DNA from: Polynucleobacter meluiroseus
GTDB taxonomy: Bacteria > Pseudomonadota > Gammaproteobacteria > Burkholderiales > Burkholderiaceae
DNA length: 64,000 bases
Direction: 5' to 3'
Assembly (NCBI GenBank): GCA_945881875.1
Contig: CAMCVH010000005.1
Location: 1 to 64,000 of the forward strand
A program made the translations under genes and the position numbers. This document shows positions 8,839 to 18,680 of the stretch, in pieces (position 1 is the stretch's first letter; every line of letters starts with the position of its first letter). The notes below the pieces were generated by a model that saw only the letters and a program-made list of their open reading frames with translations, ran no database searches and was not told the origin of the DNA.

Positions 8839-9030
8839 TCAATGACCGTGTGGCGCAGTGCCGGGTATGAGGTGGTATTGAGTGCCGCAGTACGGACACT
8901 TAGCATTGCCAGTGGAAGTTACATCTAAGAAAACACGAGGATGTAAATTCCAACTGGCAACCTTGCCGTTAGGGCAATGCAGAGGCAGATCTTTATGACC
9001 ATCTACTTGAATAATGTTGTTGTCACTCAC
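8839..9030 (-). CDS. Zinc-finger domain protein (zf-CHCC type)
   Basis: A 63-residue protein with the C-X10-H-X14-C-X2-C metal-binding pattern (C19, H30, C45, C48; the last two in CPYCGTQYHL). It resembles the bacterial zf-CHCC proteins related to the NDUFS6 subunit of complex I, found in betaproteobacteria beside ilvE and waaF. The substrate or partner is unknown. It lies between ilvE and waaF on the same strand with very small gaps, so the three are probably one operon. Confidence 0.88.
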   Translation of the reverse strand: MSDNNIIQVDGHKDLPLHCPNGKVASWNLHPRVFLDVTSTGNAKCPYCGTQYHLIPGTAPHGH

Positions 9031-9048
9031 TCAATGGCTCCATGAAAC

Positions 9049-9969
9049 TTAAACAACAGTTAACCATTGACGATATTTATCATTTTTTCCAGAAACGGCA
9101 TCAAAGAATACTTGTTGAATCTTTGTCGTTATTGGGCCACGTGTACCGTCACCAATCATTCGATCATCAAGCTCTCTAATCGGAGTTACTTCTGCTGCTG
9201 TTCCTGTAAAGAATGCTTCATCACAGCAATACATTTCGTCACGAGTGATTCGTTTTTCACGAACTTCAATTCCAAGATCTTTGGCAATCATAAAAATTGC
9301 ATCGCGTGTAATACCGTCTAGGCATGATGCTAGGTCAGGTGTGTAAACAATACCATTCTTAACAATAAATACGTTTTCACCAGATCCTTCAGAGACATAA
9401 CCATCGGTGTCTAAAAGAAGTGCTTCATCGTAGCCCATAGCTGTTACTTCTTGATTAGCAAGAATTGAGTTAATGTAATAACCAGATGCTTTCGCACGCA
9501 CTAATGAAACGTTGACATGGTGTCTTGTAAAAGAAGACACCTTGACGCGGATACCTTTATTTAAACCGTCTTCACCAAGGTAGGCACCCCACTCCCAAGC
9601 AGCAACCGCAATATGAGTGGAGTTACTTCTTGCTGAGATACCTAATTTCTCTGAACCGATCCATACGATTGGACGAATGTAGCAAGAAGCTAAATTATTT
9701 TCTTTAACTACTGACAAGGTAGCATCAATAACTTGTTGCTCTGTGTAGTTCATCTTCATTTGGAAGATTTTGGCTGAATTGAAAAGTCTATGAACGTGAG
9801 CATCAAGACGGAATATTGCAGGACCAGCATCTGTTTTGTAAGCTCTAATACCTTCAAATATGCCCATGCCATAGTGGAGGGTGTGTGTAAGAACGTGGAT
9901 ATTAGCGTCGCGCCACGGCACCATCTTCCCGTCCATCCAAATAAAGCCATCACGATTTGCCATTGACAT
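9049..9969 (-). CDS. ilvE: Branched-chain amino acid aminotransferase
   Basis: A PLP enzyme (fold type IV) carrying out the last step of leucine, isoleucine and valine synthesis. The 306-residue protein has FEGIRAYKT near residue 38, the PLP lysine in VRAKASGYY (K160), and EGSGENVFIVKNG near residue 196. AGGA lies 8 bases before the first ATG, supporting that start. The branched-chain amino acid exporter azlCD is read divergently from the next 130 bases, a functional pairing of synthesis with export. Confidence 0.96.
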   Translation of the reverse strand: MSMANRDGFIWMDGKMVPWRDANIHVLTHTLHYGMGIFEGIRAYKTDAGPAIFRLDAHVHRLFNSAKIFQMKMNYTEQQVIDATLSVVKENNLASCYIRPIVWIGSEKLGISARSNSTHIAVAAWEWGAYLGEDGLNKGIRVKVSSFTRHHVNVSLVRAKASGYYINSILANQEVTAMGYDEALLLDTDGYVSEGSGENVFIVKNGIVYTPDLASCLDGITRDAIFMIAKDLGIEVREKRITRDEMYCCDEAFFTGTAAEVTPIRELDDRMIGDGTRGPITTKIQQVFFDAVSGKNDKYRQWLTVV

Positions 9970-10100
9970 GGTGTATTTCCTAAATTTTGAGAAAAGATTA
10001 TTGATCCTTATTGTAAAACAGCCCAGCCTTCACCGCTATGGCAATGGGGTTATCACTACCTATAATGAAGAACTAATTGTCATTGATGTGAGGATTTGAT

Positions 10101-10820
10101 TTGCGTTGGTCTTTACAACATAGAGCCGCTTTTTTTGAGGGCTCACACAAAATGTCCCGAGCGGGTTTTGCAATCTTTACCTGGGCTTTGGTAACCGGCG
10201 TTGCTATGGCTGAGTCTGGTATTGGTGTGGCTGAGTCTATTGGGATTTCCTTGCTAGTTTATGCAGGCTCAGCTCAGTTAGCCGCCTTACCTTTAATTCT
10301 TGGTAATTTCCCAATTTGGACGATATGGCTTACCGCTGTAGTTGTTAACTTACGGTTTGTAATTTCAAGCGCTGGTCTGCAGCCTCATTTCAAAGAAAAA
10401 ACCCTTTGGCAGCGTTTTGTTATTGGGTATATGAATGGCGACTTGACGTTTGCCTTCTTTATTTCAAAATACCCTGTTGTCATTCAAGACAATAGCCGCC
10501 TACCTTTTTATTTAGGTATGGCCCTTACCAATTGGTTTATTTGGCAAACAGGATCAATGTTTGGCATCCTTCTTTCAGGATTTGTTCCTGAGACCTGGGG
10601 TCTTGGTTTTGCCGGTACATTGGCTTTAATTGGGATTGTTTTACCGATGATTGAATCAAGATCGGCCAGGTACGCTGCGGCAACAGCTGCAGTGGTGGCG
10701 GTTTTAGCGATTTCTTTACCTTACAAGTTAAACCTAATTTTGGCAATTTTAAGTGCAGTTGTGGTTGGAATAACAACAGATAGACTCTTAAAGACTAAAA
10801 AAGCTGGGGTATCTCTATGA
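10101..10820 (+). CDS. azlC: AzlC family branched-chain amino acid exporter, large subunit
   Basis: The large membrane subunit of the two-part AzlCD-type exporter of branched-chain amino acids and analogues. It has 239 residues and several hydrophobic helices, with the family motifs GFAIFTWALVTGVAMAESG near residue 21, LLVYAGSAQLAALPL near residue 50 and NLRFVISSAGLQPHF near residue 90. The start is a TTG placed 7 bases after GAGG; there is no better ATG until residue 18. azlD overlaps its stop by 4 bases. The gene is divergent from ilvE. Confidence 0.88.
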   Translation: MRWSLQHRAAFFEGSHKMSRAGFAIFTWALVTGVAMAESGIGVAESIGISLLVYAGSAQLAALPLILGNFPIWTIWLTAVVVNLRFVISSAGLQPHFKEKTLWQRFVIGYMNGDLTFAFFISKYPVVIQDNSRLPFYLGMALTNWFIWQTGSMFGILLSGFVPETWGLGFAGTLALIGIVLPMIESRSARYAAATAAVVAVLAISLPYKLNLILAILSAVVVGITTDRLLKTKKAGVSL

Positions 10821-11146
10821 CGACTTTTGAGGTTTGGGTAGTGATTGTGGGTCTCATGTTAGTTACTTTTTTGACCAGAAGCTTCTTTTTGATCATGGGT
10901 CAGCGTTTTGAACTTCCTGAGAGTTTTCAGCCAGCGTTGCGCTATGCACCTGCGGCAGCACTGATAGCCATTATTGTTCCAGAGATGTTTGTAAGTCCTG
11001 AGCCCCAATATTTAGAGGGGTTTGATTGGGGTAACCCTCATTTTTGGGGAGGGGTTGCTGGAATATTTGGGTTTTTGATTTCAAAAAGCATGATTTTGAC
11101 GATTGTTTTCGGGATGACGACCTTCACGTTATTGCGTATTTTTTAG
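10817..11146 (+). CDS. azlD: AzlD family branched-chain amino acid exporter, small subunit
   Basis: The small membrane partner of AzlC, 109 residues with about four hydrophobic segments and the family sequence VTFLTRSFFLIMG near residue 16 and RYAPAAALIAIIVPE near residue 42. It starts in an ATGA overlap with the azlC stop, which indicates coupled translation and a fixed ratio of the two subunits. Confidence 0.88.
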   Translation: MTTFEVWVVIVGLMLVTFLTRSFFLIMGQRFELPESFQPALRYAPAAALIAIIVPEMFVSPEPQYLEGFDWGNPHFWGGVAGIFGFLISKSMILTIVFGMTTFTLLRIF

Positions 11147-11221
11147 GTCAAAAACATCTTGTAAGACCTGTAAAAAGGTAAAATTTGGAATTCAAGTCTT
11201 TTGGTCAAAACCCAACTCAAC

Positions 11222-12436
11222 ATGCCCGGCTTAACCCCACTCAAATTTAATCGTCTTTCAGAATTGGCTCAATCAGGGCAGCTGAAAGGTAAACGTGTTT
11301 TTATCCGTGCTGATCTCAACGTTCCTCAAGATGATGTTGGAAATATCACCGAAGATACTCGTATCAGAGCATCGATACCCGCTATTCAATTAGCACTTGA
11401 AGCTGGAGCTGCCGTGATGGTGACTTCTCACCTAGGTAGACCTACTGAAGGTCAGTTCAAGCCAGAAGACACATTAGCTCCGGTAGCGCACAGAATTGCA
11501 GAGTTATTGGGTAGAAAAGTACCATTAATTACAAACTGGGTTGATGGTGGTTTTGAAGTTCCCCCCGGCGACTTAGTTCTTTTAGAAAATTGTCGTTTAA
11601 ATATTGGTGAAAAGAAAAATAATGATGAGCTTGCCAAGAAAATGGCTAAGCTCTGTGATGTTTATGTCAATGATGCATTTGGTTCTGCGCATCGAGCAGA
11701 GGCAACAACGTATGGCATGGCTAAGTACGCAGCAGTTGCTTGTGCCGGTCCTTTGATGGCGGCGGAGCTAGATGCATTAGGTAAAGCGCTTACTGACCCT
11801 AAGCGACCATTAGTTGCAATTGTTGCCGGATCAAAAGTTTCAACGAAATTAACCATCCTAAAATCCTTGGCAGAAAAGGTAGATCAACTTATTGTGGGTG
11901 GCGGTATTGCTAATACTTTTATGTTGGCCGCTGGTCTACCTATTGGACGTTCGCTAGCGGAGCCGGACTTGGTTGATGAAGCGAAAGCAATTATTGAAAT
12001 CATGGCTAAGCGCGGTGCAAGCGTACCTATACCGGTTGATGTCGTAGTAGCTAATGAGCTTTCTCCTTTAGCGCGTGCTAACCGCGTCGCGTCAACAGAT
12101 GTTCAGGCAGATGACATGATCTTGGATGTCGGACCTAAGACTTCTGCGGAATTAACTAACATTGTTGCTCATGCTGGAACGATTGTTTGGAATGGCCCTA
12201 TCGGTGTTTTTGAAATTGACCAGTTTGGTGGCGGTACGAAGATGCTTGCTGCAGCAATTGCCCACTCTCCAGCTTTTTCGATTGCGGGTGGTGGTGACAC
12301 ATTAGCAGCGATTGCTAAATACGGTATTGAAAAGCAGGTTGACTATATCTCAACTGGCGGAGGTGCTTTCTTGGAATTCCTAGAAGGTAAAACTTTGCCA
12401 GCATTCGCAATTTTGGTTGAAAGGGCGGTTCAATAA
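11222..12436 (+). CDS. pgk: Phosphoglycerate kinase
   Basis: Converts 1,3-bisphosphoglycerate and ADP to 3-phosphoglycerate and ATP. From the first ATG it has 404 residues. It shows [13 protein letters not shown] near residue 26, the substrate loop [10 protein letters not shown], the hinge region and the nucleotide-binding GGGDTLAA near the C-terminus. An in-frame TTG 21 bases upstream would add seven residues, but neither start has a clear ribosome binding site, so the ATG is preferred. The stop overlaps the pyk start by one base, joining two consecutive ATP-forming steps of lower glycolysis. Confidence 0.95.
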   Translation: MPGLTPLKFNRLSELAQSGQLKGKRVFIRADLNVPQDDVGNITEDTRIRASIPAIQLALEAGAAVMVTSHLGRPTEGQFKPEDTLAPVAHRIAELLGRKVPLITNWVDGGFEVPPGDLVLLENCRLNIGEKKNNDELAKKMAKLCDVYVNDAFGSAHRAEATTYGMAKYAAVACAGPLMAAELDALGKALTDPKRPLVAIVAGSKVSTKLTILKSLAEKVDQLIVGGGIANTFMLAAGLPIGRSLAEPDLVDEAKAIIEIMAKRGASVPIPVDVVVANELSPLARANRVASTDVQADDMILDVGPKTSAELTNIVAHAGTIVWNGPIGVFEIDQFGGGTKMLAAAIAHSPAFSIAGGGDTLAAIAKYGIEKQVDYISTGGGAFLEFLEGKTLPAFAILVERAVQ

Positions 12437-13866
12437 TGCGCGCAACAAAAATAGTTGCCACCTTAGGTCCTGCGTCAAGCAGTGCGGAAATTTTAAAACA
12501 GCTTTTTGACGCTGGAGTGGATGTTGTCCGTTTGAACTTTTCTCATGGCACAGCTGCGGATCACCAAGCAAGAGCTGCACTTGTTAGAAAGGTTTCTAAG
12601 GAGGCTGGTCGTGAAGTAGCCATCATGGCTGATCTTCAGGGGCCGAAAATACGCGTTGGAAAATTTGAAAATAATAAAATTATCTTGAAGGCCGGTGAAA
12701 AATTTACACTTGATGCTAATTGCACTTTAGGCAACCAAGAACGCGTTGGTCTAGACTATAAAAACCTTCCCAATGATGTGCGAGTGGGTGATAAGTTATT
12801 GCTCAATGATGGATTATTGGTTATTCGAGTTGAGGGTGTAGAAGGATGCTGTATTCATACAATTGTTGAATTGGGCGGTGAGTTATCTAATAACAAAGGT
12901 ATTAATCGTGCAGGTGGTGGTTTGACTGCTCCAGCTTTAACTGAAAAAGATAAAGAAGATTTAAAGACCGCAGTTGGCTTGGGCGCTGACTATATTGCTA
13001 TCAGTTTCCCAAAAAATGCTGATGATATGAAGATTGCTCGCGACTTAGCCGACAAAGCGAGTCAAGAGTTAGGTCATAAAACTAAGCTCATTGCCAAAAT
13101 CGAGCGTGCTGAAGCTGTCCTACCAGGCACTCTTGAAGAAATTCTTCAGGTTAGCGACGGCATCATGGTAGCGCGTGGTGACTTGGCAGTTGAAGTCGGT
13201 AATGCGACTGTACCAGCCTTACAAAAGAAAATGATTCGCATGGCCCGTGAGGCCAATAAGGTTGTTATTACAGCTACTCAAATGATGGAGTCCATGATTG
13301 TTAATCCAGTTCCGACGCGTGCTGAAGTGAGCGATGTGGCTAATGCTGTTTTGGATGGTACGGATGCTGTGATGTTGTCAGCTGAAACTGCTTCAGGACA
13401 ATATCCAGTTGAGACTGTGATGCAAATGGCTGCCATTTGTTTGGAAGCTGAAAAAACGGAAAATCATCACTTAGATGCTGATTTTTTTGATCAGAAATTC
13501 ACACGAATTGACCAGTCAATTGCTTTTGGGGCATTATTTACAGCGTATCACTTGGGCGTCAAAGCAATTGCTGCTTTGACCGACTCAGGATCGACTGCGC
13601 TTTGGATGAGTCGTCACAAAATACAAGTACCTATCTTTGCGATGACAACGAAGTTGGCCAGTCAGAGATCTATGGCTTTATATAGGAACGTTCACCCCTT
13701 ACACCTGGACACCAGTAACGATCGCGATACGGCGCTAGAACAGGCTGAAGCGCGTATCAAAAATTTAGGTGTTGTTAATACAGGTGACAAGATTGTTTTG
13801 ACTGTTGGAGAGCCAATGGGTCAAGTTGGGGGCACTAACACGCTAAAAATTGTTGATGTGAAATAA
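12436..13866 (+). CDS. pyk: Pyruvate kinase
   Basis: Converts phosphoenolpyruvate and ADP to pyruvate and ATP. The 476-residue protein starts [16 protein letters not shown] and contains VVRLNFSHGTAADH (substrate arginine), the IMADLQGPKIRVG strand, KLIAKIERAEA with the catalytic lysine near residue 222, and MVARGDLAVEVG. The start codon shares a base with the pgk stop (TAATG), so translation is coupled. The fructose-bisphosphate aldolase gene follows after 23 bases. Confidence 0.97.
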   Translation: MRATKIVATLGPASSSAEILKQLFDAGVDVVRLNFSHGTAADHQARAALVRKVSKEAGREVAIMADLQGPKIRVGKFENNKIILKAGEKFTLDANCTLGNQERVGLDYKNLPNDVRVGDKLLLNDGLLVIRVEGVEGCCIHTIVELGGELSNNKGINRAGGGLTAPALTEKDKEDLKTAVGLGADYIAISFPKNADDMKIARDLADKASQELGHKTKLIAKIERAEAVLPGTLEEILQVSDGIMVARGDLAVEVGNATVPALQKKMIRMAREANKVVITATQMMESMIVNPVPTRAEVSDVANAVLDGTDAVMLSAETASGQYPVETVMQMAAICLEAEKTENHHLDADFFDQKFTRIDQSIAFGALFTAYHLGVKAIAALTDSGSTALWMSRHKIQVPIFAMTTKLASQRSMALYRNVHPLHLDTSNDRDTALEQAEARIKNLGVVNTGDKIVLTVGEPMGQVGGTNTLKIVDVK

Positions 13867-13889
13867 ATTTTTAATTTGAGGAAATAGTT

Positions 13890-14954
13890 ATGGCACTCGT
13901 ATCCTTACGCCAATTGTTAGATCATGCTGCAGAAAATACTTACGGCATACCAGCATTCAATGTGAATAATCTTGAACAAGTTCAAGCGATTATGGCTGCG
14001 GCTGATGAGTTGAATGCACCAGTCATCATGCAGGCCTCAGCGGGCGCCAGAAAATATGCGGGTGAGCCATTTTTGCGTCATTTAATTGATGCCGCTGTTG
14101 AATCTTATCCACACATACCAGTTGTGATGCACCAAGATCATGGGCAAAGTCCTGCTGTATGTATGGCTGCTATTCGTTCTGGCTTTACGTCAGTGATGAT
14201 GGATGGTTCATTGATGGATGATGGTAAATCAGTTGCCTCATACGAATACAACGTCGCTGTATCGCAAGAAGTTGTTAAGTTTGCGCATTCTATTGGCGTG
14301 ACTGTAGAAGCTGAATTAGGTGTTTTAGGCTCTTTAGAAACAATGACGGGTGATAAAGAGGATGGTCACGGTGCTGAAGGTGCTATGACCCGTGAGCAGT
14401 TATTAACTGATGTTGAGCAAGCGGCAGATTTTGTAAAGAGAACACAGTGTGATGCATTAGCCATTGCAATTGGCACAAGTCACGGTGCTTATAAATTTAC
14501 AAAAAGGCCAACTGGTGACATTTTGGCGATTGATCGCATTATTGAAATTAATCAACGTATTCCTAATACTCACTTAGTGATGCATGGCTCATCTAGTGTT
14601 CCTCAAGAGTTATTGGCAATCATTCGCGAGTTTGGCGGTGATATGAAAGAAACTTATGGTGTACCTATTGAAGAGATTCAGCAAGGTATTAAGCACGGCG
14701 TGAGAAAAATTAATATTGATACAGATATTCGTTTAGCGATGACAGCTGCGATTCGTAAATACTTATTTGAGAACCCGAGTAAGTTTGACCCACGTGATTA
14801 TTTAAAACCTGCTCGCGAGGCCGCTAAAGATATATGTAAAGCGCGTTTCACTGCCTTTGGTTGTGAGGGGCAGGCTGGAAAGATTAAAGCTGTACCACTA
14901 GAAAAAATGGCTGAACGATATAAGTCTGGTCAGTTGGCTCAATTAGTTAAGTAA
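13890..14954 (+). CDS. fba: Fructose-bisphosphate aldolase, class II
   Basis: A zinc-dependent aldolase that splits or makes fructose-1,6-bisphosphate. It has 354 residues with the metal-binding VMHQDHGQ near residue 80, EAELGVLGS near residue 142, the [12 protein letters not shown] motif near residue 190, [11 protein letters not shown] and [19 protein letters not shown] lies 7 bases before the ATG. It follows pgk and pyk, and with no gluconeogenic partner nearby this run looks like a glycolysis/Calvin-type unit that has been kept in betaproteobacteria. Confidence 0.97.
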   Translation: MALVSLRQLLDHAAENTYGIPAFNVNNLEQVQAIMAAADELNAPVIMQASAGARKYAGEPFLRHLIDAAVESYPHIPVVMHQDHGQSPAVCMAAIRSGFTSVMMDGSLMDDGKSVASYEYNVAVSQEVVKFAHSIGVTVEAELGVLGSLETMTGDKEDGHGAEGAMTREQLLTDVEQAADFVKRTQCDALAIAIGTSHGAYKFTKRPTGDILAIDRIIEINQRIPNTHLVMHGSSSVPQELLAIIREFGGDMKETYGVPIEEIQQGIKHGVRKINIDTDIRLAMTAAIRKYLFENPSKFDPRDYLKPAREAAKDICKARFTAFGCEGQAGKIKAVPLEKMAERYKSGQLAQLVK

Positions 14955-14961
14955 GGCACCC

Positions 14962-15855
14962 ATGCAAGCTCTTTACGAATCATCTATTAAATCTTTGCCT
15001 TTAATCTCAAAGGGTAAGGTCAGGGATATCTACGCAGTTGGTAGTGACCAGCTGTTGATGATTACAACAGACCGTTTGTCAGCTTTTGATGTTGTGATGG
15101 GTGAGCCTATACCTGGTAAAGGAGTTGTCCTCAACCAGATGGCTAATTTCTGGTTTGATAAGTTATCTCATGTGATTCCAAATCATTTAACTGGGATCGC
15201 TCCAGAGTCAGTAGTTTCTGAAAGTGAAGTTGATCAAGTTAAAGGTCGAGCGATTGTGACTAAGCGTTTGAAGCCAATCATGGTTGAAGCTGTAGTGAGG
15301 GGCTATTTGTCGGGTAGTGGCTGGAAAGACTATCAAGCAACAGGTTCTGTCTGTGGCATTCAATTACCAGCTGGATTGCAGAATGCTCAAAAATTACCAG
15401 AACCAATATTTACACCAGCAGCCAAAGCCGATGTTGGTGAGCATGATGAAAATATCTCTTACGCTGAAGTAGAGGAGCGCATCGGTAAAGAGTTGGCAGC
15501 AAAAATTAGAGATGTGAGTATTCGTCTTTATCAAGAAGCAGCTAAGTATGCTGCGACAAAAGGCATCATTATTGCCGACACTAAATTTGAATTTGGTTTG
15601 GATGAGGCTAATAACTTGGTATTAATGGATGAAGTATTAACTGCAGACTCTTCTCGCTTTTGGCCTGCTAATTCTTATCAAGTAGGATCTAATCCACCAT
15701 CATTTGACAAGCAATTCGTTCGCGATTGGCTAGAGTCTGCATTAGTTAATGGCCAAGTATGGAATAAAGCAGCGCCTGCACCCAAGTTACCAAGTGATGT
15801 CATTGATAAAACAGCTGCTAAATATCGTGAAGCATTAGAAACGCTAACAGCCTAA
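14962..15855 (+). CDS. purC: SAICAR synthetase
   Basis: Phosphoribosylaminoimidazole-succinocarboxamide synthase of de novo purine synthesis joins aspartate to CAIR. The 297-residue protein has the N-terminal [12 protein letters not shown], the [20 protein letters not shown] motif near residues 33-52 and [13 protein letters not shown] near residue 112; the length matches the longer SAICAR synthetase type. It starts 7 bases after fba and is followed by purE and purK, so three linked purine steps are encoded in a row. Confidence 0.97.
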   Translation: MQALYESSIKSLPLISKGKVRDIYAVGSDQLLMITTDRLSAFDVVMGEPIPGKGVVLNQMANFWFDKLSHVIPNHLTGIAPESVVSESEVDQVKGRAIVTKRLKPIMVEAVVRGYLSGSGWKDYQATGSVCGIQLPAGLQNAQKLPEPIFTPAAKADVGEHDENISYAEVEERIGKELAAKIRDVSIRLYQEAAKYAATKGIIIADTKFEFGLDEANNLVLMDEVLTADSSRFWPANSYQVGSNPPSFDKQFVRDWLESALVNGQVWNKAAPAPKLPSDVIDKTAAKYREALETLTA

Positions 15856-15897
15856 AATTTGAAGTATTAAAACTATCAAAGTTATTAAAGGATTGAT

Positions 15898-16395
15898 ATG
15901 AGCCAAAAACCAATAGTCGGCATTGTGATGGGATCCAATTCAGATTGGGAAGCCATGCAACACGCAGCCACCATTTTTGAAGAATTTGGAGTTGCTTTTG
16001 AAGCACGTGTTGTTTCGGCTCATCGCATGCCTGACGATATGTTTACTTATGCCGAAACTGCCTCTGAACGCGGCCTAAAAGCCATCATTGCTGGTGCAGG
16101 CGGAGCAGCTCATCTGCCAGGCATGTTGGCGTCCAAAACAATCATTCCTATTTTTGGAGTTCCAGTTGCTTCAAAGTATTTGCGCGGCGAAGATTCACTT
16201 TATTCAATTGTTCAAATGCCCAGAGGTGTGCCTGTCGCAACCTTTGCTATTGGTGAAGCGGGTGCTGCTAATGCCGCTTTGCACGTTATAGCAAATCTTG
16301 CAATGAATGATGCAGACTTGGCTCAGAAATTAAAAGTATTCAGAGTTCAGCAAACTGAAAAAGCTCGCGCTATGAATTTACCAGGATATTCGTAA
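15898..16395 (+). CDS. purE: N5-carboxyaminoimidazole ribonucleotide mutase
   Basis: PurE moves the carboxyl group of N5-CAIR to make CAIR. The 165-residue protein has [14 protein letters not shown], the active-site SAHRMPDDM near residue 40, and [17 protein letters not shown] near residue 63. The ribosome site AAGGA lies 6 bases before ATG. It is followed by purK 3 bases later, which makes its substrate. Confidence 0.97.
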   Translation: MSQKPIVGIVMGSNSDWEAMQHAATIFEEFGVAFEARVVSAHRMPDDMFTYAETASERGLKAIIAGAGGAAHLPGMLASKTIIPIFGVPVASKYLRGEDSLYSIVQMPRGVPVATFAIGEAGAANAALHVIANLAMNDADLAQKLKVFRVQQTEKARAMNLPGYS

Positions 16396-16398
16396 TTT

Positions 16399-17574
16399 AT
16401 GGCAGATCGTTTAGATCCAATTTTGCCTGGCTCCTATCTGGGTATCTTAGGTGGTGGTCAATTGGGTCGTATGTTTACTCATGCAGCTCAAGCTATTGGT
16501 TACAAAGTGTGTGTTTTGGATCCATATATTAATAGTCCTGCGGGTGCAGTTGCTGAAAAGCATATTCAAGCTGACTACATCGATCCAGTTGCACTGAAAG
16601 AAATGGCTCAACTATGTGCAGCAGTAAGTACAGAGTTCGAGAACGTACCAGCGCAAGCACTTGATCAATTAGAAGCCTTGGGAGTGTATGTTGCCCCTAA
16701 AAGCGGTGGTGTATCCGTTGCACAGAACCGTATTACAGAAAAGAAATTTTTAGCGACTTGGCAAGTGGAGGCCGGCATTGGCCCAGCAAATCATCTTGTG
16801 ATTGAACGTGATGCTGATCTAACGCAAGTCACCGAAGATTTATTGCCCGGAATTTTAAAGACGGCTCGGATGGGTTATGACGGTAAGGGCCAAGTGACAG
16901 TTCATACACGTGCCGAATTAGAAAATGCTTGGGTTACATTTGGCAAAATCGCATGTGTTTTAGAAAAGCGCATGGATTTAGATTTCGAGGTTTCAGCATT
17001 AGTAGCGCGTGGCCATGATGATGAGGTATTGGCTTATCCCGTTGCTCAAAATGTCCATAAGAATGGTATCTTGCACACCACGACTGTACCCGCTCCATCA
17101 TTAAAACCTGAGCAAGAGATCAAAATTATCGAAGCTGCCAAAGCCATCATTCGACGATTAGATTATGTTGGTGTGCTATGTGTTGAATTTTTTGTTTTAA
17201 AGAGCGGTGATATTGTTGCTAACGAAATAGCACCAAGACCTCATAATTCAGGGCATTACACACAAAATGCTTGTGTGACTAGTCAGTTTGAACAACAAGT
17301 GCGGGCAATGGCTCGCGTACCTCTCGGAAGTACAGCACTTGTTCAGCCGAGCATCATGCTCAATATTCTAGGTGATGAATGGCTAAACACAGACTCTCAA
17401 ATTGAACCAAGTTGGAATCTGGTTTTAGCCAATCCTTGCGCTAAGCTTCATTTGTACGGTAAAGCAGAACCACGAGTAGCAAGGAAGATGGGGCATATTA
17501 ATTTTGTGGGGTCAACTGCTGCTGTTGCTGTTGCTTGTGATGAAGCCATCAAAGTTTTACGCATCAAGCGTTAA
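16399..17574 (+). CDS. purK: N5-carboxyaminoimidazole ribonucleotide synthase
   Basis: An ATP-grasp enzyme that carboxylates AIR with bicarbonate and ATP. The 391-residue protein starts with LGILGGGQLGRMF near residue 14, has STEFENVPAQAL near residue 75, the KTARMGYDGKGQ loop near residue 155 and NEIAPRPHNSGHYTQNAC near residue 275. It lies immediately after purE with a 3-base gap. Confidence 0.97.
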   Translation: MADRLDPILPGSYLGILGGGQLGRMFTHAAQAIGYKVCVLDPYINSPAGAVAEKHIQADYIDPVALKEMAQLCAAVSTEFENVPAQALDQLEALGVYVAPKSGGVSVAQNRITEKKFLATWQVEAGIGPANHLVIERDADLTQVTEDLLPGILKTARMGYDGKGQVTVHTRAELENAWVTFGKIACVLEKRMDLDFEVSALVARGHDDEVLAYPVAQNVHKNGILHTTTVPAPSLKPEQEIKIIEAAKAIIRRLDYVGVLCVEFFVLKSGDIVANEIAPRPHNSGHYTQNACVTSQFEQQVRAMARVPLGSTALVQPSIMLNILGDEWLNTDSQIEPSWNLVLANPCAKLHLYGKAEPRVARKMGHINFVGSTAAVAVACDEAIKVLRIKR

Positions 17575-17582
17575 TTAACCTT

Positions 17583-18653
17583 ATGCTAGATTCAATTGAC
17601 GAAGCAGTTAAAGCGTTACGTGATGGCCATTTGGTCGCCATACCTACTGAGACTGTTTATGGACTTGCTGCAGATGCTAACAATCGGAATGCAATTAATC
17701 AAATTTTTAGCACTAAAGGCCGACCTGCAGGACATCCCTTAATTGTCCATATTGCAAAGCCTGCTCAAGCGTTAGATAAGTCAAATAGTCAAAGTCTTGA
17801 TGAGGCTTGGAGAGAAATATTATTACCTTGGGCTAGAGATGTATCGCCCGCAACGCTTGCATTAGCGCAGAGATTTTGGCCGGGCCCCTTAACATTAATA
17901 CTGCCTAAAGCAAAAGGTGTGCTGACAGAGATGACTGGGGGGCAAGATACCGTCGGTATTCGTTGTCCAGATCACATCATTACTCAAACGCTGCTTCAAA
18001 AGTTTGATGGAGGCTTAGCAGCACCATCAGCCAATCGTTTTGGTAGGATTTCACCTACAACAGCCCAGCATGTTCGTGATGAGTTTTCAGACGATTCCTT
18101 ACTTATTTTGGATGGCGGTCCTTGTGAAGTAGGTATTGAGTCAACAATCGTTGATTTAAGTCGCTGGGATACTCATGGTCCAGTGATCTTAAGGCCGGGT
18201 GCCATTAATCAAGCAATGATTCATCAAGCATTACAGAATCGAGACATTGATTTACCCGAAAGTGTTGAGAAGTTAACTATTCAAAATGCTCCAAGAGTAT
18301 CTGGTAGTTTGAGTGCGCATTACGCCCCAAGAACTAAAATGATTTCATACGGCCAGGGTGAGCTTAATCAAAGTCTTGAAATTTTATATAGTCCTGTTGG
18401 CGAAATAAAAAATCTTGCATGGGTTCATTTTTCAGATAACTTAGTTGATATGCCAAGTTCAGAAAGATCAAAAATCACCGAAATTATCATTCCTAATAAT
18501 CCAGAGACTTTTGCTAAACAGTTATATTCTTTATTGCGCAGTTTGGATCAATCTAATTACGATTTAATCGCCTTTCAAAAGCTTCCAGCTGATGAAGGTT
18601 GGGATGCGGTACGAGATAGATTGAGTAGGGCTGAAGTGGGCTCAGGCACCTAA
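17583..18653 (+). CDS. Sua5-type threonylcarbamoyl-AMP synthase
   Basis: Makes threonylcarbamoyl-AMP, the activated intermediate for t6A at position 37 of tRNAs reading ANN codons. The N-terminal YrdC domain has the TETVYGLAADA motif near residue 22, STKGRPAGHPL near residue 43 and SANRFGRISPT near residue 145. A linker with SGSLSAHYAPRT near residue 240 leads to a shorter Sua5 C-terminal domain, so this 356-residue protein is the long Sua5 type rather than short TsaC. It starts 9 bases after purK with no clear ribosome site. Convergent with dacB. Confidence 0.9.
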   Translation: MLDSIDEAVKALRDGHLVAIPTETVYGLAADANNRNAINQIFSTKGRPAGHPLIVHIAKPAQALDKSNSQSLDEAWREILLPWARDVSPATLALAQRFWPGPLTLILPKAKGVLTEMTGGQDTVGIRCPDHIITQTLLQKFDGGLAAPSANRFGRISPTTAQHVRDEFSDDSLLILDGGPCEVGIESTIVDLSRWDTHGPVILRPGAINQAMIHQALQNRDIDLPESVEKLTIQNAPRVSGSLSAHYAPRTKMISYGQGELNQSLEILYSPVGEIKNLAWVHFSDNLVDMPSSERSKITEIIIPNNPETFAKQLYSLLRSLDQSNYDLIAFQKLPADEGWDAVRDRLSRAEVGSGT

Positions 18654-18680
18654 ATTAAGTAATGAAGTTAGAGCTGAAGT

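Noticed and set aside
8838..8906. Longer start of waaF with 23 extra residues
   Set aside because: It overlaps the zinc-finger gene and the extra residues do not match the family. MIKILIIAPNWIGD is the normal N-terminus.
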